Counted from the stretch's first letter, positions 1 through 9,613 are shown. The stretch is 64,000 nucleotides of DNA from Cognatiluteimonas lumbrici (GCF_006476065.1 NZ_ML636798.1:1438207-1502206); one strand, 5' to 3'. A program made the numbers and translations. The notes: generated from the letters alone by a model not told the origin.

Positions 1-509
1 ACGTGATGGTCGTTGTCCACGATCCGCACCGTCTCACGGATCGGCACCAGGGCGCCAGCGTTGAGCGGATCGGGCATCTCGCCGCGGAAGGTATAGGTCG
101 CGGTGGCCGGATCGTAGTCGCCGTAGCTCAGCATCACCGCCGTGGACATGTTGTCCTTCCAGGTGGACACGTATTGCCCGCGCACGTTGTCGTAGCCGGT
201 GCTGCCGATGCCCTCGAACGGGCCGCCCATGAAGCTGCCGCGGAACTCCATGCGCACGTGGCGGCCGCCGAGCTCGGTCGCGCTGGTGGCGCGCCCGGTT
301 TCCACCAGTGGCGGCGTCACCGGGTCCATCCACACCGTCATCTTCGTGTCCCAGCTGCCGGCGAAGTGCTCGGCGAGCTGCGCGTGCTGCGGGCCGGGCG
401 TCGCCGCGGCTTCCCACGCCGCCATCATCGCCTCGTCCTGCGCCGGCGCCGCCAGCGGGAACAGCAACAGGCAGGCCAGCGCGGCCTGCAGCATGCAAAC
501 CTTGTTCAT
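1..509 (-). CDS. DUF1579 secreted protein, cut by left edge
   Basis: Partial gene; its 3' end lies outside the window, and the frame stays open to base 1. It starts at ATG 509 with an AAGGTG-like ribosome site just upstream. A hydrophobic signal peptide (about residues 1-23) ends near PAQDEA. The mature part has the DUF1579 pattern: a HFAGSWDTKM segment early on, then repeated short beta-strand-like stretches with GSFMGGPFEGIG and YTFRGEM. DUF1579 proteins are small periplasmic beta-sandwich proteins of unknown role. The family call is by pattern; no function is claimed. Confidence 0.75.
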   Translation of the reverse strand, partial: MNKVCMLQAALACLLLFPLAAPAQDEAMMAAWEAAATPGPQHAQLAEHFAGSWDTKMTVWMDPVTPPLVETGRATSATELGGRHVRMEFRGSFMGGPFEGIGSTGYDNVRGQYVSTWKDNMSTAVMLSYGDYDPATATYTFRGEMPDPLNAGALVPIRETVRIVDNDHH

Positions 510-608
510 GACGTCACCTTCGATGGGGCCGGGGGCCGGCGGTGGCGCGATCCTACGGCCACTCCCCCGGGGGCTGTCATGCCGCGCCGCGGCAAGCGGC
601 CGCCGGCC

Positions 609-1484
609 TCAGTCGGCCTGCATCCGCCAGAAGCCGACCCCGGCCAGGGCAAGCGCCATCAGGCCGATCCCGGCCCACTCGGCCGGCGACGGCGCCTCGC
701 CCAGCAGCGCCCAGGCGAACAGCACGCCCATGATCGGCACCACCAGGCTGGACAGCCCCGCGGCGGTGGTCGGCAGGCGGTCGACGATCGTGGACCACAG
801 CAGCCAGGCCAGCCCGGAGGCGAGCACGCCGTTGTAGAGCACCGCCGCCACGAAGCCCGGCGTCCACTGCACCGCCGGCTCGTCCACCAGCAGCGCCACC
901 AGCACCAGCCCGATCGTGCCGACCAGCATCTGCCAGGCGCTCAGCGAGAGCACGCGCGCCTCGCCCTGCATGAACAACCGTTTGCTCAGCACGGTGCCGA
1001 TCGCCCAGCACAGGCCGCCGCCGATGGCCAGCAGCGCGCTCGGCAGCGAACCCAGCCCCTGCCACGGCTCCAGCATCAGCAACATCCCGGCGAACGCGAT
1101 GCCCGAAGCGATCGAATGCACCCGCGACGGGCGCACGCGCAGCACCACCCAGGCCACGCCCACCACCCAGAACGGCATGGTGTAGGCCAGCATCGCGGTC
1201 TTGCCGGCGCCGCCGTCCACCAATGCCCACTGCACCAGCGCCTGGAAGCCGAGCGTCTGCGCCGCGCCGATCAGCAGCACCGGCAGCCACGGCGGCGGCC
1301 GCAGCGGCTCGCGCCGCCACAGCAGGATCGCGAACAGCACCACGGTGCCGATGCCGGCGCGCCAGGCGGCGAATTCGAACGGTCCGCTCCACTGCAGGAC
1401 CTGCTTCATCACCACCCAGTTGTAGCTCCAGATGACGCTGAGCAGGGCCAGCATCGCGAGCGCACTGCGTCTGGCGTCGCTCAT
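609..1484 (-). CDS. EamA/DMT-family transporter, inner membrane
   Basis: A 291-residue protein with about ten hydrophobic segments and the internal duplication of the drug/metabolite transporter superfamily (two EamA repeats). The N-terminus has the WSYNWVVMKQ motif usual for the first EamA helix. Probably exports a small metabolite; the substrate cannot be read from sequence. The start ATG (1482-1484) overlaps the TGA of the upstream gene in an ATGA. It is the last gene of a six-gene coupled run beginning at 4515, so expression probably depends on translation of the genes before it. Confidence 0.85.
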   Translation of the reverse strand: MSDARRSALAMLALLSVIWSYNWVVMKQVLQWSGPFEFAAWRAGIGTVVLFAILLWRREPLRPPPWLPVLLIGAAQTLGFQALVQWALVDGGAGKTAMLAYTMPFWVVGVAWVVLRVRPSRVHSIASGIAFAGMLLMLEPWQGLGSLPSALLAIGGGLCWAIGTVLSKRLFMQGEARVLSLSAWQMLVGTIGLVLVALLVDEPAVQWTPGFVAAVLYNGVLASGLAWLLWSTIVDRLPTTAAGLSSLVVPIMGVLFAWALLGEAPSPAEWAGIGLMALALAGVGFWRMQAD

Positions 1485-1858
1485 CCGGCCGCCGGGTCGC
1501 GCAGCCAGGCCAAGGCCTCTTCCTCGCTGCGGAAGGTGCGCGAGGTCAGCCCCGCCTCGTTGGCGTAGGCCTCGCAGTAGTTGATCTGGTCGAGGTCGAA
1601 GGCCTTGGCGTGCGCGATCCGGATGCCCTCGAGCCCGCGGCCGGCCATCTTCTCCACCAGCAGCTTCCACTCCGAGGCCGAGAGGTCCTCGCCGGTGAGT
1701 TCGTCCACCACCAGCAGGCCACGCGGCCGCCTGTCCGCGACCCGCGCGAGGATGGCTTCCCAGTAGCCGATGGTCTGGTCGAGGTCGCGCAGCCCGCGGA
1801 CCCGGACGCGCAGCAGGCCGTCGCCGGGTTCGTCGAAAGCGATGTCCAGGTCCTTCAT
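1481..1858 (-). CDS. Small STAS/SpoIIAA-like protein, function unknown
   Basis: 125 residues starting [11 protein letters not shown]. The alternation of a beta-rich first third (LLRVRVRGL), a strand ending in [12 protein letters not shown] and amphipathic helices resembles the SpoIIAA-like STAS fold used by small proteobacterial proteins that modulate partners. This is a fold-level guess without a diagnostic motif. It is translationally coupled on both sides: its ATG overlaps the msrA stop, and its TGA overlaps the EamA start. Context would fit a role in oxidative or envelope stress, but nothing in the sequence proves this. Confidence 0.6.
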   Translation of the reverse strand: MKDLDIAFDEPGDGLLRVRVRGLRDLDQTIGYWEAILARVADRRPRGLLVVDELTGEDLSASEWKLLVEKMAGRGLEGIRIAHAKAFDLDQINYCEAYANEAGLTSRTFRSEEEALAWLRDPAAG

Positions 1859-2355
1859 TGGCGGTGCGGCAGCTTCCAGTCCGGGCGCGGGAAGTGGCAG
1901 GTATAACCCTCGGGGAACTTCTGCAGGTAGTCCTGGTGCTCGGGCTCGGCCTCCCAGAAGTCGCCGGCCGGCTGCACTTCGGTCACGACCTTGCCCGGCC
2001 ACAGGCCGGAGGCGTCGACGTCGGCGATGGTGTCCTCGGCCACCCGCTTCTGCTCGGGCGTGGTGTAGAAGATCGCCGAGCGGTACGACATGCCGATGTC
2101 GTTGCCCTGGCGGTTCACCGTCGACGGATCGTGGATCTGGAAGAAGAACTCCAGCAGCTCGCGGAAGGACAGCTTGCCGGGATCGAACACGACCTCGAGC
2201 GTCTCCGCGTGGGTGCCGTGGTTGCGATAGGTGGCGTTGGGCACGTCGCCGCCGGAGTAGCCGACGCGCGTGGACACCACGCCCGGCATCGCCCGCACCA
2301 GTTCCTGCATGCCCCAGAAGCAGCCACCCGCCAGCAGCGCGCGTTCGGTCGTCAC
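1855..2355 (-). CDS. msrA: Peptide-methionine (S)-S-oxide reductase MsrA
   Basis: Reduces the S-epimer of methionine sulfoxide in proteins with thioredoxin as donor. The catalytic motif GCFWG lies at about residues 10-14, followed by VGYSGG and the conserved THAETLEV and [15 protein letters not shown] segments, so the family core is complete. I place the start at GTG 2355 ([11 protein letters not shown]), which makes a GTGA overlap with the msrB stop and gives 166 residues. Upstream codons in the same frame lie inside msrB. The MsrB-MsrA order handles both sulfoxide epimers from one transcript. Confidence 0.95.
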   Translation of the reverse strand: MTTERALLAGGCFWGMQELVRAMPGVVSTRVGYSGGDVPNATYRNHGTHAETLEVVFDPGKLSFRELLEFFFQIHDPSTVNRQGNDIGMSYRSAIFYTTPEQKRVAEDTIADVDASGLWPGKVVTEVQPAGDFWEAEPEHQDYLQKFPEGYTCHFPRPDWKLPHRQ

Positions 2356-2801
2356 CCTTGTTCCTCCACCTGGTCGAGCCATGCGCCGTAGCCCTCCTCC
2401 TCCATCCGTTCGCGGGGGATGAAGCGCAGCGACGCCGAATTGATGCAGTATCGCAGGCCGCCGCGTTCAGGGGGACCATCCGGGAACACGTGGCCCAGGT
2501 GGCTGTCGCCGTGGGTCGAGCGGACCTCGGTGCGGATCATGCCGTGGCTGGTGTCGCGCAACTCGCGCACGTGGGCCGGCTCCAGCGGCCGGGTGAAGCT
2601 GGGCCAGCCGCAATGCGCGTCGAACTTGTCGGACGAGGCGAACAGCGGCTCGCCCGAGACGATGTCCACGTAGATTCCCGGACGGTGCTCATGCAAATAC
2701 TCGCCGGTGCCGGGACGCTCGGTCCCGGCCTCCTGGGTCACCCGGTACTGCTCCGGCGTCAGCCGCGCGATCGCTTCCGGGTCCTTGCGCCAGGAAGTCA
2801 T
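2352..2801 (-). CDS. msrB: Peptide-methionine (R)-S-oxide reductase MsrB
   Basis: 149 residues reducing the R-epimer of methionine sulfoxide. The substrate-binding HCGWPSF and the catalytic-Cys segment [11 protein letters not shown] are both present. The two CxxC pairs that bind structural zinc in many MsrB proteins are not: the first site reads [10 protein letters not shown] and the second PDGPPERGG, so this is a zinc-free variant. The start ATG at 2801 overlaps the TGA of the sorbosone dehydrogenase-like gene (ATGA). It is directly coupled to msrA downstream. Confidence 0.95.
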   Translation of the reverse strand: MTSWRKDPEAIARLTPEQYRVTQEAGTERPGTGEYLHEHRPGIYVDIVSGEPLFASSDKFDAHCGWPSFTRPLEPAHVRELRDTSHGMIRTEVRSTHGDSHLGHVFPDGPPERGGLRYCINSASLRFIPRERMEEEGYGAWLDQVEEQG

Positions 2802-4090
2802 TCCGGCACCACCCGCCAGATCGTGTTGGACAGGTCGTCGGCGACGATCAGCGCGCCGCGCGGGTCCACGGTGACGCCCACCGGGCGGCCGCGGGTCTTG
2901 CCGTCCTCGCCGCGGAAGCCGGACACGAAGTCGATCGGATCGCCGGCCGGGCGGCCGTTGCGGAACGGCACGAACACCACCTTGTAGCCCACCGGCGGCG
3001 CGCGGTTCCAGCTGCCGTGCTCGCCGATGAAGGCACCCTCGGCGAAGCGGCCGCCCATCGCGCCGTCCGAGAAGTCCAGGCCGAGCGCGGCCACGTGCGA
3101 GCCGAGCGCGTAGTCGGGCGCGATCGCCGAGGCGACCTTCTCCGGATCCTGCGGCCGCACCCGCTCGTCCACGTTCTGGCCCCAGTAGCTGTACGGCCAG
3201 CCGTAGAACGCGCCCTCGCGCACCGAGGTCAGGTAGTCGGGCACCAGGTTTGGGCCGATCTCGTCGCGCTCGTTGACCACTGCCCAGAGCTGCCCGGTGC
3301 CGGGCTGGATCGCGAGCGCGGTCGGGTTGCGCAGGCCGGTGGCGTAGGTGCGGTGCATGCCGGTGGCCGGGTCGATCTCCCACACCACCGCGCGGTTGGC
3401 CTCGACGGTCATGCCGCGCTCGGAGGCGTTGCTGTTGGAGCCGATGCCGACGTACAGGCGGCTGCCGTCCGCGCTCGCCGCGAGCGCCTTGGTCCAGTGG
3501 TGGTTGATCTCCGAGGGCAGGTCGGTGACCTTCACCGGCGCGCCCGCGGCCTGGGTCTGGCCGACGCTGTAGTCGAAGCGCACCAGCGCGTCCTGGTTGG
3601 CCACGTACAGCGCGTTGCCGACCAGCGCCAGCCCATACGGCGCGTTGAGGTTCTCGGCGAACACCGTCTTCAGCTCGTAGGTGCCGTCGCCGTCGGCGTC
3701 GCGCAGCAGGGTCAGGCGGTTGCCGCTCTGCACCTTGGTGTTGCCCTGCGCCTTGATGATGCCGGCGATCACGTCCTTGGGCTTGAGCTTGGGCGCGTTG
3801 CCGCCGCGGCCCTCGGCCACCAGGATGTCGCCGTTGGGCAGCACCAGGGTCTGCCGCGGGATCAGCAGGTCGGTCGCGATCGCGGTGATGGTGTAGCCCT
3901 CCGGCACGGTCGGGCGCCGGTCGCCCCACTCCGCCGGCTCGGCGATGGTCATGTTGGGCAGGAAGCCGCGGCTCGGTTCCGGCAGTTCCGGATTCGGCCC
4001 GTACTGGTCGAGTTCCGGCGCGTCGCCGCCGGAGCAACCGGCGAGCAGGCCCGCCGCCACGGCCAGGGCAAGGATGTTCGTGCGCTTCAT
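2798..4090 (-). CDS. PQQ-type sorbosone/glucose dehydrogenase-like lipoprotein
   Basis: 430 residues. The N-terminus is a lipoprotein signal with lipobox LLAGCSGG, so the mature protein should be anchored to a periplasm-facing membrane. The rest is a six-bladed propeller of the L-sorbosone/soluble glucose dehydrogenase class: [70 protein letters not shown] and [22 protein letters not shown]-dependent oxidation of a sugar or aldose is the family role; the actual substrate is unknown. It is coupled by ATGA to DUF2231 upstream and msrB downstream. Confidence 0.85.
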   Translation of the reverse strand: MKRTNILALAVAAGLLAGCSGGDAPELDQYGPNPELPEPSRGFLPNMTIAEPAEWGDRRPTVPEGYTITAIATDLLIPRQTLVLPNGDILVAEGRGGNAPKLKPKDVIAGIIKAQGNTKVQSGNRLTLLRDADGDGTYELKTVFAENLNAPYGLALVGNALYVANQDALVRFDYSVGQTQAAGAPVKVTDLPSEINHHWTKALAASADGSRLYVGIGSNSNASERGMTVEANRAVVWEIDPATGMHRTYATGLRNPTALAIQPGTGQLWAVVNERDEIGPNLVPDYLTSVREGAFYGWPYSYWGQNVDERVRPQDPEKVASAIAPDYALGSHVAALGLDFSDGAMGGRFAEGAFIGEHGSWNRAPPVGYKVVFVPFRNGRPAGDPIDFVSGFRGEDGKTRGRPVGVTVDPRGALIVADDLSNTIWRVVPE

Positions 4091-4515
4091 GGCGTCCCTC
4101 CCATGCGCAGGCCGGAGAAAGCGATCCACTTGGCGGCGCAGGCGAGCGCCGTCGCCACCAGGGTCAGCCACAGCCCTGCGGGCATGGTCGCCCAGGCGTC
4201 GCGGGCGTGGTGGAAGGCGCTGACCAGGCCGACGATCCAGGCCGCCAGCACCAGCACGAAGTACAGGGTCGTGCTGCCGCGCCGCGGTGTGCGGCCGAAC
4301 AGCGCGAACAGCGCCGCGAGCACCGCCAGCGCACCGACCACCAGTCCGCCGGCGAGCAGCCAGGAGGCGAAGTTGTTCCACTGGATCTCGTAGGTCCTGT
4401 AGTACGCGATGTCGCTCAGCAGCGCCCCCAGGAACAGCGGGATGGTGGCGGCGAGGAAGATCGCGTTGATCGGATGCAGCGTGCGCACCGGCACGCGGTC
4501 GTACGGGACTGCCAT
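4087..4515 (-). CDS. DUF2231-type four-helix membrane protein
   Basis: 142 residues with four hydrophobic helices and the opening [20 protein letters not shown], whose VRTLHPI segment is usual in DUF2231/YwiC-like proteins with a conserved histidine. It is the first gene of the six-gene run, starting at ATG 4515 with GGAGCACACC upstream. In many bacteria DUF2231 proteins lie beside sorbosone dehydrogenase-like proteins, and a membrane electron-transfer partner is plausible. That pairing is an inference from context. Its stop overlaps the next gene's ATG. Confidence 0.75.
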   Translation of the reverse strand: MAVPYDRVPVRTLHPINAIFLAATIPLFLGALLSDIAYYRTYEIQWNNFASWLLAGGLVVGALAVLAALFALFGRTPRRGSTTLYFVLVLAAWIVGLVSAFHHARDAWATMPAGLWLTLVATALACAAKWIAFSGLRMGGTP

Positions 4516-4680
4516 GGTGTGCTCCTGGACAGTGGACCGGAAAGGGTCCCGCCGAACATAGCACCGGCGGCCGGCAGGGGGCGTGGACGCCCCGCGCACC
4601 CTCTGGCGGCGGCTTTGGACATGCGCCAAGATGCGCCCGGACGCCGGCACGGAGCCGGGGCCACCACCAGGGGAATCCAG

Positions 4681-5265
4681 ATGATGCGAGCGAAGTTGCG
4701 CGGTTTCGCGACGGCCGTGTTCGGCCTGCTGTGCCTGTTCGGGTCCGCGGCCGTCGCCGCGCAGTCGGGGGCCAGCGGCACCTACATGGTCGAGGGCGGC
4801 AGCTACATGATCACGGTCGAGCAGTCCGGCGACAGCCTGGTGGTGGTCGAGCCGAACAAGCGGTCGGAGTATGCGCTCCAGGCCGACGGCAGCTACCACT
4901 TCTACAACCCGAACACCGACGCCACCTACGGCATCCGCGTCATCGACGCCAACACCATCGAGGCGTTCAAGCCGTACGTGGACGGCGCGCCGACGCGGCT
5001 GGTGCGGATGGGTGGCGCGGCGACGCCGGTCGAGCTCGATGCCGGCACCACCGACCACTACGAGGCACTGGCCGAACAGTACTCGGCGATGATCGAGAGC
5101 GATCCGGACAACGTCCAGTCGTGGGCGGCCTGCGCCGCGGTCGCGCTCAAGCGCAGCATGTCCAACCCGCCGGAGGCCGACGCCTACGCCGCGCAGATGG
5201 CGGCGATGCTGCAGGCGATGGACGCCGCCGGCTCGCCGTGCCCGGAGGTCATCCCGAACTGGTAG
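4681..5265 (+). CDS. Secreted protein of unknown function
   Basis: 194 residues starting at ATG 4681 (or the adjacent ATG 4684) after an AGGGGAATCC ribosome site. A signal peptide runs to about AVAAQS. The mature N-terminal half has short beta-strands (TYMVEGGSYMITVEQ, SLVVVEPNK) and reads like a small lipocalin- or stress-protein-like barrel. The C-terminal half is helical, with a DHYEALAEQYSAMIE helix and paired Cys residues. It is divergent from the six-gene run and tail to tail with DUF885. I do not recognise a named family. Confidence 0.7.
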   Translation: MMRAKLRGFATAVFGLLCLFGSAAVAAQSGASGTYMVEGGSYMITVEQSGDSLVVVEPNKRSEYALQADGSYHFYNPNTDATYGIRVIDANTIEAFKPYVDGAPTRLVRMGGAATPVELDAGTTDHYEALAEQYSAMIESDPDNVQSWAACAAVALKRSMSNPPEADAYAAQMAAMLQAMDAAGSPCPEVIPNW

Positions 5266-5281
5266 CCGCCGGAACGCCGCT

Positions 5282-7048
5282 TCATTCCTGTTCGCGGATG
5301 AAGCGGCGGACTTCCTGTTCCAGCACCGGCAGCGGCACCGCGCCGAGCGCGAGGATGGTGTCGTGGAAGCGCTTCTGGTCGAAGCGCTCGCCGAGTTCCG
5401 CTTCCGCCTCCGCGCGCAGGTCGCGCAGGGTGCGGTAGCCGATGTAGTAGGACAGCGCCTGGCCCGGCCAGGAGATGTAGCGGTCCACCTCGTTCTCGAT
5501 GTCGAGCCGGGCCAGCGCGGTGTGCCCGGCCAGGTAGTCGATCGCCTGCTCGCGGCTCCAGCCCTTGGAATGCAGCCCGGTGTCGATCACCAGGCGCGCG
5601 GCGCGCCACATCTCCATGGTCAGGCGGCCGAAGTCCTCGTACGGGGTCTCGTACACGCCCATCTGCGTGCCGAGCCATTCCGAGTACAGACCCCAGCCCT
5701 CGCCGTAGCCGGAGAAGTAGATGTTCTGGCGGAAATCGGGGCGCTCCGGCGCCTCCAGCGCGAGCGCCGCCTGCAGGCTGTGTCCGGGCGCGCACTCGTG
5801 CAGCACCAGCGCGGGAATGTTGTACAGCGGCCGCGAGGGCAGGTCCCAGGTGTTGAACCAGCACGCCTCCAGGCCGCCGCGCGCCGAGGTGTAGTTGGGC
5901 GCGATGTCGTCGGCCACCGGCAGGATGGTGAAGCGATAGCGCGGCAGCGTGCCGAGCACGTGCTTGAGCTGGCCGTCGATCTTCTTGGCGATCCACGCGG
6001 CGTGCGACAGCAGCTCCTGCGGCGTCTTCGCATAGAAGCGCGGATCGCTGCGCAGGAAGGCGATGAACTCCTGCAGGGTGCCGTCGAAGCCGGCCTGCGC
6101 CATCACCTCCTGCATCTCGGCGCTGATGCGCGCGACCTCGGCCAGGCCGAGCGCGTGGATCTCCCCGGCGCTCATGTCGCGGGTGACGTACTCGCGGATC
6201 TGGCTGCGGTAGAACGCGGCGCCGTCGGGCAGGTCGGCGGCGGACAGGGTGGTGCGGGTGCGCGGGTAGTACTCCCCGCGCAGGTAGGCGAGCAGTTCGC
6301 GGTAGGCCGGCACCACCTGTTGCAGCACGACCTCGCGCGCCTCGGCCTGCAACCGCGCGCGCACCGGCGCCGGGATCGTCTCCGGCATGCGCGCAATGGT
6401 GTCGAGGAACGGGTTGCCCTCGCCGGCCAGCGTGTACGGCTCGAGCGTGCGGTCGCGGCCCTCGATCGACACCCGCGGCACGCTCCAGCCGCGCGCGAGC
6501 CCGGCCTCCATGTTCGCGATGTGCTCGTCGAAGTAGCGCGGCAGGTCGCGCAGGCGGCCGATGAAGCGTTGCCAGTCGGCCTCGCTGCGGTACGGCTGCG
6601 ACGGGTTGAGGTAGCCCCAGAAGAAGCTGTCGCTGTTGAACGGCGCTTCGTAGGTGCGCCACTCGGCGTTGTTGAGCAACGCCTCGACGTCGGCGCGGAA
6701 CACCGCGGCGTTGACCTGCTCCTCGTGCGGCAGCGCCTGCACGTCGATCGCATCGAGTTGCGCCAGCACCTGCTTCCAGTAGGCGACGCGGCGTTCCCAG
6801 GCCGCGGGCGTGACCGAAGGGAAGTGGTCGGACGGCTTCCATTCGCCATCCACCTGCTGGTAGGCGAACTCCGCCTGCCGCCACGCCCACTCGCCGGTGT
6901 ACAGGGCCTGCAGCTTCGCCACCGCCGGATTGGCGGCCTCCGACGGCGCGTCCTGCGGCGCGGCGATGGCGGCAGGCACGCTGGTAGCGAGGGACAGGGC
7001 GAGCACGCAGGCAGCGCGGGCGAAGCGGGAGCGGGCGGTCTGTCGCAT
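5282..7048 (-). CDS. DUF885 family secreted metallopeptidase-like protein
   Basis: 588 residues with a signal peptide ending about AAIAAPQ. DUF885 proteins are predicted zinc-dependent hydrolases/peptidases. The diagnostic motif LVLHECAPGHSLQ, the C-terminal GWGLYSEWLGTQMG and the DTGLHSKGWSREQAIDYL segment are all intact, so it should be catalytically competent. The start ATG 7048 follows GGAGGACCAC. A TATCCT hexamer at 7070-7075 (minus strand), about 20 bases further upstream, could be its -10. It is a monocistronic unit with 16 bases to the convergent 4681 gene. The substrate is unknown. Confidence 0.85.
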   Translation of the reverse strand: MRQTARSRFARAACVLALSLATSVPAAIAAPQDAPSEAANPAVAKLQALYTGEWAWRQAEFAYQQVDGEWKPSDHFPSVTPAAWERRVAYWKQVLAQLDAIDVQALPHEEQVNAAVFRADVEALLNNAEWRTYEAPFNSDSFFWGYLNPSQPYRSEADWQRFIGRLRDLPRYFDEHIANMEAGLARGWSVPRVSIEGRDRTLEPYTLAGEGNPFLDTIARMPETIPAPVRARLQAEAREVVLQQVVPAYRELLAYLRGEYYPRTRTTLSAADLPDGAAFYRSQIREYVTRDMSAGEIHALGLAEVARISAEMQEVMAQAGFDGTLQEFIAFLRSDPRFYAKTPQELLSHAAWIAKKIDGQLKHVLGTLPRYRFTILPVADDIAPNYTSARGGLEACWFNTWDLPSRPLYNIPALVLHECAPGHSLQAALALEAPERPDFRQNIYFSGYGEGWGLYSEWLGTQMGVYETPYEDFGRLTMEMWRAARLVIDTGLHSKGWSREQAIDYLAGHTALARLDIENEVDRYISWPGQALSYYIGYRTLRDLRAEAEAELGERFDQKRFHDTILALGAVPLPVLEQEVRRFIREQE

Positions 7049-7216
7049 GTGGTCCTCCGGGCGATCGGGCGCAGGATAGCGCGGCGATGCGGCGTTCCCG
7101 CCGCCTGATCGGGGCTTCGTCGGCGTTTCCGGGCTTTCGTCGCAAACCGCTTCGGGCGGCCGCGCGCCCGCCCTATGCTTCTTCGCAACCACCCGCCACG
7201 CCAGCCGAGGCCCGCC

Positions 7217-8479
7217 GTGTTCCGAAGCATCCTGTTCCTCGCCCGCCTGTTCATCGCCTGGGGCGCGCTGTTGTTCGTCGCCGCGGCCTTGTGGTCCTCG
7301 CTGCCGCTGATCGGCTGGATGGAGTGGCCGATCGTGCTCGCCTGCATGGTCACCGCCGCGCTGGTGGTCGCCGGCGGGTTCTCGCACATCCGCCGGGTGC
7401 GGTTGATCGCCGGCCGGGTGAACGGCGAGACCCTCGCCAACCGCCACAAGCGCCAGATCGAGATCCCGCTGGAGGCGGGCGAGGCCTTCGACCTGCTCGA
7501 CGCGGCGATCCGCGAACTGCCTGGCGTCGCCGACGTGGTCAGCGCGCGCGACAGCCTGCAGGTGCGCGCCAAGGTCGTGCGCACCGATCCCTACGGCAAG
7601 CAACCGTTCGGACGCTGGAACCCGCTGAACTGGTTCGGCACGCCACGCAACCAGATCCTGGCCACGGTCACTCCCGGCCACGACAGCGGCAGCGTGACCC
7701 TGATCTGCGAACCCGAGAGCGCCGCGTGGAGCGACTGGTTCCGCGTGGACGACGGCACCAACTACGAGAACCTCGAGGCGATCACCCGTGCCATTTCGCG
7801 CCGGGTCGCCGAGCACCGTCGCCACGAGAAGGCCGCCGCCGCGCAGACCGCGGTCGAGAAGGAACTCACCGTGGCCAGGCTGAGCCTGCTGCACGCGCAG
7901 GTCGAACCGCACTTCCTCTACAACACCCTGGCCAGCGCGCAACTGCTGACGCGCAGCGACCCGCGCCGCGCCGACGAGATGCTCGGGCACCTGATCCAGT
8001 ACCTGCGCCATTCGCTGCCGCGCGGCGAGGAAGCGCCCTCCACGCTCGGTGACGAGCTCGAGCGCGCGATCGCCTACCTCGAGATCCTCAAGATCCGTAT
8101 GGGCCCGCGCCTGCAGGTGCAGATCGACGTGCCCGAATCGCTGCGCGCCACGCCGCTGCCGCCGATGATGCTGCAGACCCTGGTCGAGAACGCGATCAAG
8201 CACGGCCTCGAGCCGCGCACCAGCGGCGGCACCGTCTGGATCCGCGCGCGCCGCGACGGCGACAGCGTCGCCGTCACCGTGGCCGACGACGGCAACGGCC
8301 TCGGCAGCAGCGCCACGTCCGGCAGCGGCATCGGCCTGAAGAACGTGCGCGAGCGCCTGCAGCTGCGCCATGGCGAGCGCGCCGGGCTGGCGGTGGTGGC
8401 GAACTTCCCCGCCGGCGTCGCGGCCACGATCACCGTGCCGGCGCTGCCGGCGACGACCGCCACGGCCGAGGTCCGCTGA
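7217..8479 (+). CDS. LytS/YehU-type sensor histidine kinase
   Basis: 420 residues. Two membrane helices at the N-terminus are followed by a cytoplasmic domain of about 120 residues (EAGEAFDLLDAAIRELPGV onward) that I do not recognise. A short coiled segment comes next, then the His_kinase domain with phospho-acceptor His232 in VEPHFLYN, N-box NAIKHGL and G-box GSGIGLKNVRERL. An ATG at 7175 is in frame but lies inside a TATGCT hexamer (7174-7179) that looks like the promoter -10. I therefore prefer GTG 7217, preceded by GAGG. It is one base from its response regulator. Confidence 0.85.
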   Translation: MFRSILFLARLFIAWGALLFVAAALWSSLPLIGWMEWPIVLACMVTAALVVAGGFSHIRRVRLIAGRVNGETLANRHKRQIEIPLEAGEAFDLLDAAIRELPGVADVVSARDSLQVRAKVVRTDPYGKQPFGRWNPLNWFGTPRNQILATVTPGHDSGSVTLICEPESAAWSDWFRVDDGTNYENLEAITRAISRRVAEHRRHEKAAAAQTAVEKELTVARLSLLHAQVEPHFLYNTLASAQLLTRSDPRRADEMLGHLIQYLRHSLPRGEEAPSTLGDELERAIAYLEILKIRMGPRLQVQIDVPESLRATPLPPMMLQTLVENAIKHGLEPRTSGGTVWIRARRDGDSVAVTVADDGNGLGSSATSGSGIGLKNVRERLQLRHGERAGLAVVANFPAGVAATITVPALPATTATAEVR

Positions 8480-8480
8480 C

Positions 8481-9263
8481 ATGAACAACGACCGCACCTG
8501 GACCGCGATCGTCGCCGAGGACGAAGCGCTGCTGCGCGACGCGCTGGTCGAAGGCCTGGGCGTGGCCTGGCCGGAACTGGAGATCCTTGCCGAATGCGAG
8601 GACGGCGCAGGCGCGCTGGAGGCGCTGGCCGAGCACCAGCCCGACATCGCCTTCCTCGACATCCGCATGCCCGGCCTCACCGGCCTGGAAGTCGCCGCCT
8701 CGCTGGCCGACACCAGCCCACGCACCCAGGTGGTGTTCATCACCGCCTACGACCAGTACGCGATCGAGGCCTTCGAACAGGGCGCGATCGACTACCTGCT
8801 CAAGCCGATCACCCCCGAGCGCCTGGCCGCGACCGTGGACCGGCTGCAGATGCGCGCCAGCGGCGACGCCGAGGCGCTCGCCGCACTGGTGGCGAAGCTC
8901 GAGGACGCGCTCGCGGGGAAGGCGACGGACGCCCGGCCGCCGCTGACCTGGCTCACCGCCAGCGCCGGCCGCGAGACGCGACTGATCCTGGTGGACGACG
9001 TCGCCTACTTCCGCGCCGCCGACAAGTACACGACGGTGGTCACCGCCGAGGGCGAGGCGCTGCTGCGCACGCCGATCCGCGAACTGCTGACCCTGCTCGA
9101 TCCGGCAGTGTTCAAGCAGGTCCACCGCTCCACCATCGTCAACCTGCACGCGGTCGCCGCGGTCACCCGCGACGACGCCGGCCGCGGCACCCTGCGGCTG
9201 AAGACCCGCCCGGAAACGCTCGTGGTCAGCCAGCCGTACATGGCCCTGTTCCGCAACATGTGA
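8481..9263 (+). CDS. LytTR-family response regulator
   Basis: 260 residues. The N-terminal receiver domain has the acidic pair EDE, phospho-acceptor Asp60 in LDIRMPG, and the conserved Thr and Lys in ITAYDQYAIEAF and LLKPI. The C-terminal LytTR DNA-binding domain (about 155-260) has FRAADKYTTV and FKQVHRSTIVNL. It is a two-component partner of the kinase one base upstream. LytTR regulators usually bind paired direct repeats; I did not find an obvious pair nearby. Targets are unknown. Confidence 0.92.
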   Translation: MNNDRTWTAIVAEDEALLRDALVEGLGVAWPELEILAECEDGAGALEALAEHQPDIAFLDIRMPGLTGLEVAASLADTSPRTQVVFITAYDQYAIEAFEQGAIDYLLKPITPERLAATVDRLQMRASGDAEALAALVAKLEDALAGKATDARPPLTWLTASAGRETRLILVDDVAYFRAADKYTTVVTAEGEALLRTPIRELLTLLDPAVFKQVHRSTIVNLHAVAAVTRDDAGRGTLRLKTRPETLVVSQPYMALFRNM

Positions 9264-9270
9264 GTGGAAC

Positions 9271-9612
9271 TCAACGACGCTTGCGTGCTGCCCGTGTTTC
9301 GGTGGCCTTGTACGACGCTCGTGGTTCCCGCACAAGCGAAAAGCGGTACCCGAGCGCATCCACAACCTTCAACACGGTGCTGAAACTCGGGTTCCCGTCC
9401 TCGGACAGTGCCTTGTAGAGACCTTCGCGGGTCAGTCCGGTGTCGCGCGCCAACTGGCTCATGCTTCGGGATCGCGCCACGACCCCAAGCGCGTGCGCGA
9501 TGAAACCGGCATCGCCACCGGCTTCCTCCATGCAGGCATCCAGGTATGCCGCACGGTCCTCCTCGGTGGCGAGGTGCCGTGCGGAATCCCATCGAGTCGT
9601 CTTGAGTGCCAT
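9271..9612 (-). CDS. Addiction-module antitoxin (HI1420 type)
   Basis: 113 residues with the pattern of the putative addiction-module antidote family: an N-terminal toxin-binding part (TTRWDSARHL, YLDACMEEAGGD) and a helix-turn-helix (MSQLARDTGLTREGLYKAL, then NPSFSTVLKVVDALG). It neutralises the toxin encoded one base upstream and probably represses the shared promoter at 9917-9945. The order toxin first, antitoxin second matches HigBA-like systems. The basic C-terminal tail (RAARKRR) is probably disordered. Confidence 0.88.
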   Translation of the reverse strand: MALKTTRWDSARHLATEEDRAAYLDACMEEAGGDAGFIAHALGVVARSRSMSQLARDTGLTREGLYKALSEDGNPSFSTVLKVVDALGYRFSLVREPRASYKATETRAARKRR

Positions 9613-9613
9613 G

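Noticed and set aside
7175-7216. ATG 7175 as start of the histidine kinase
   Set aside because: It lies within a TATGCT -10-like hexamer; GTG 7217 has GAGG upstream.
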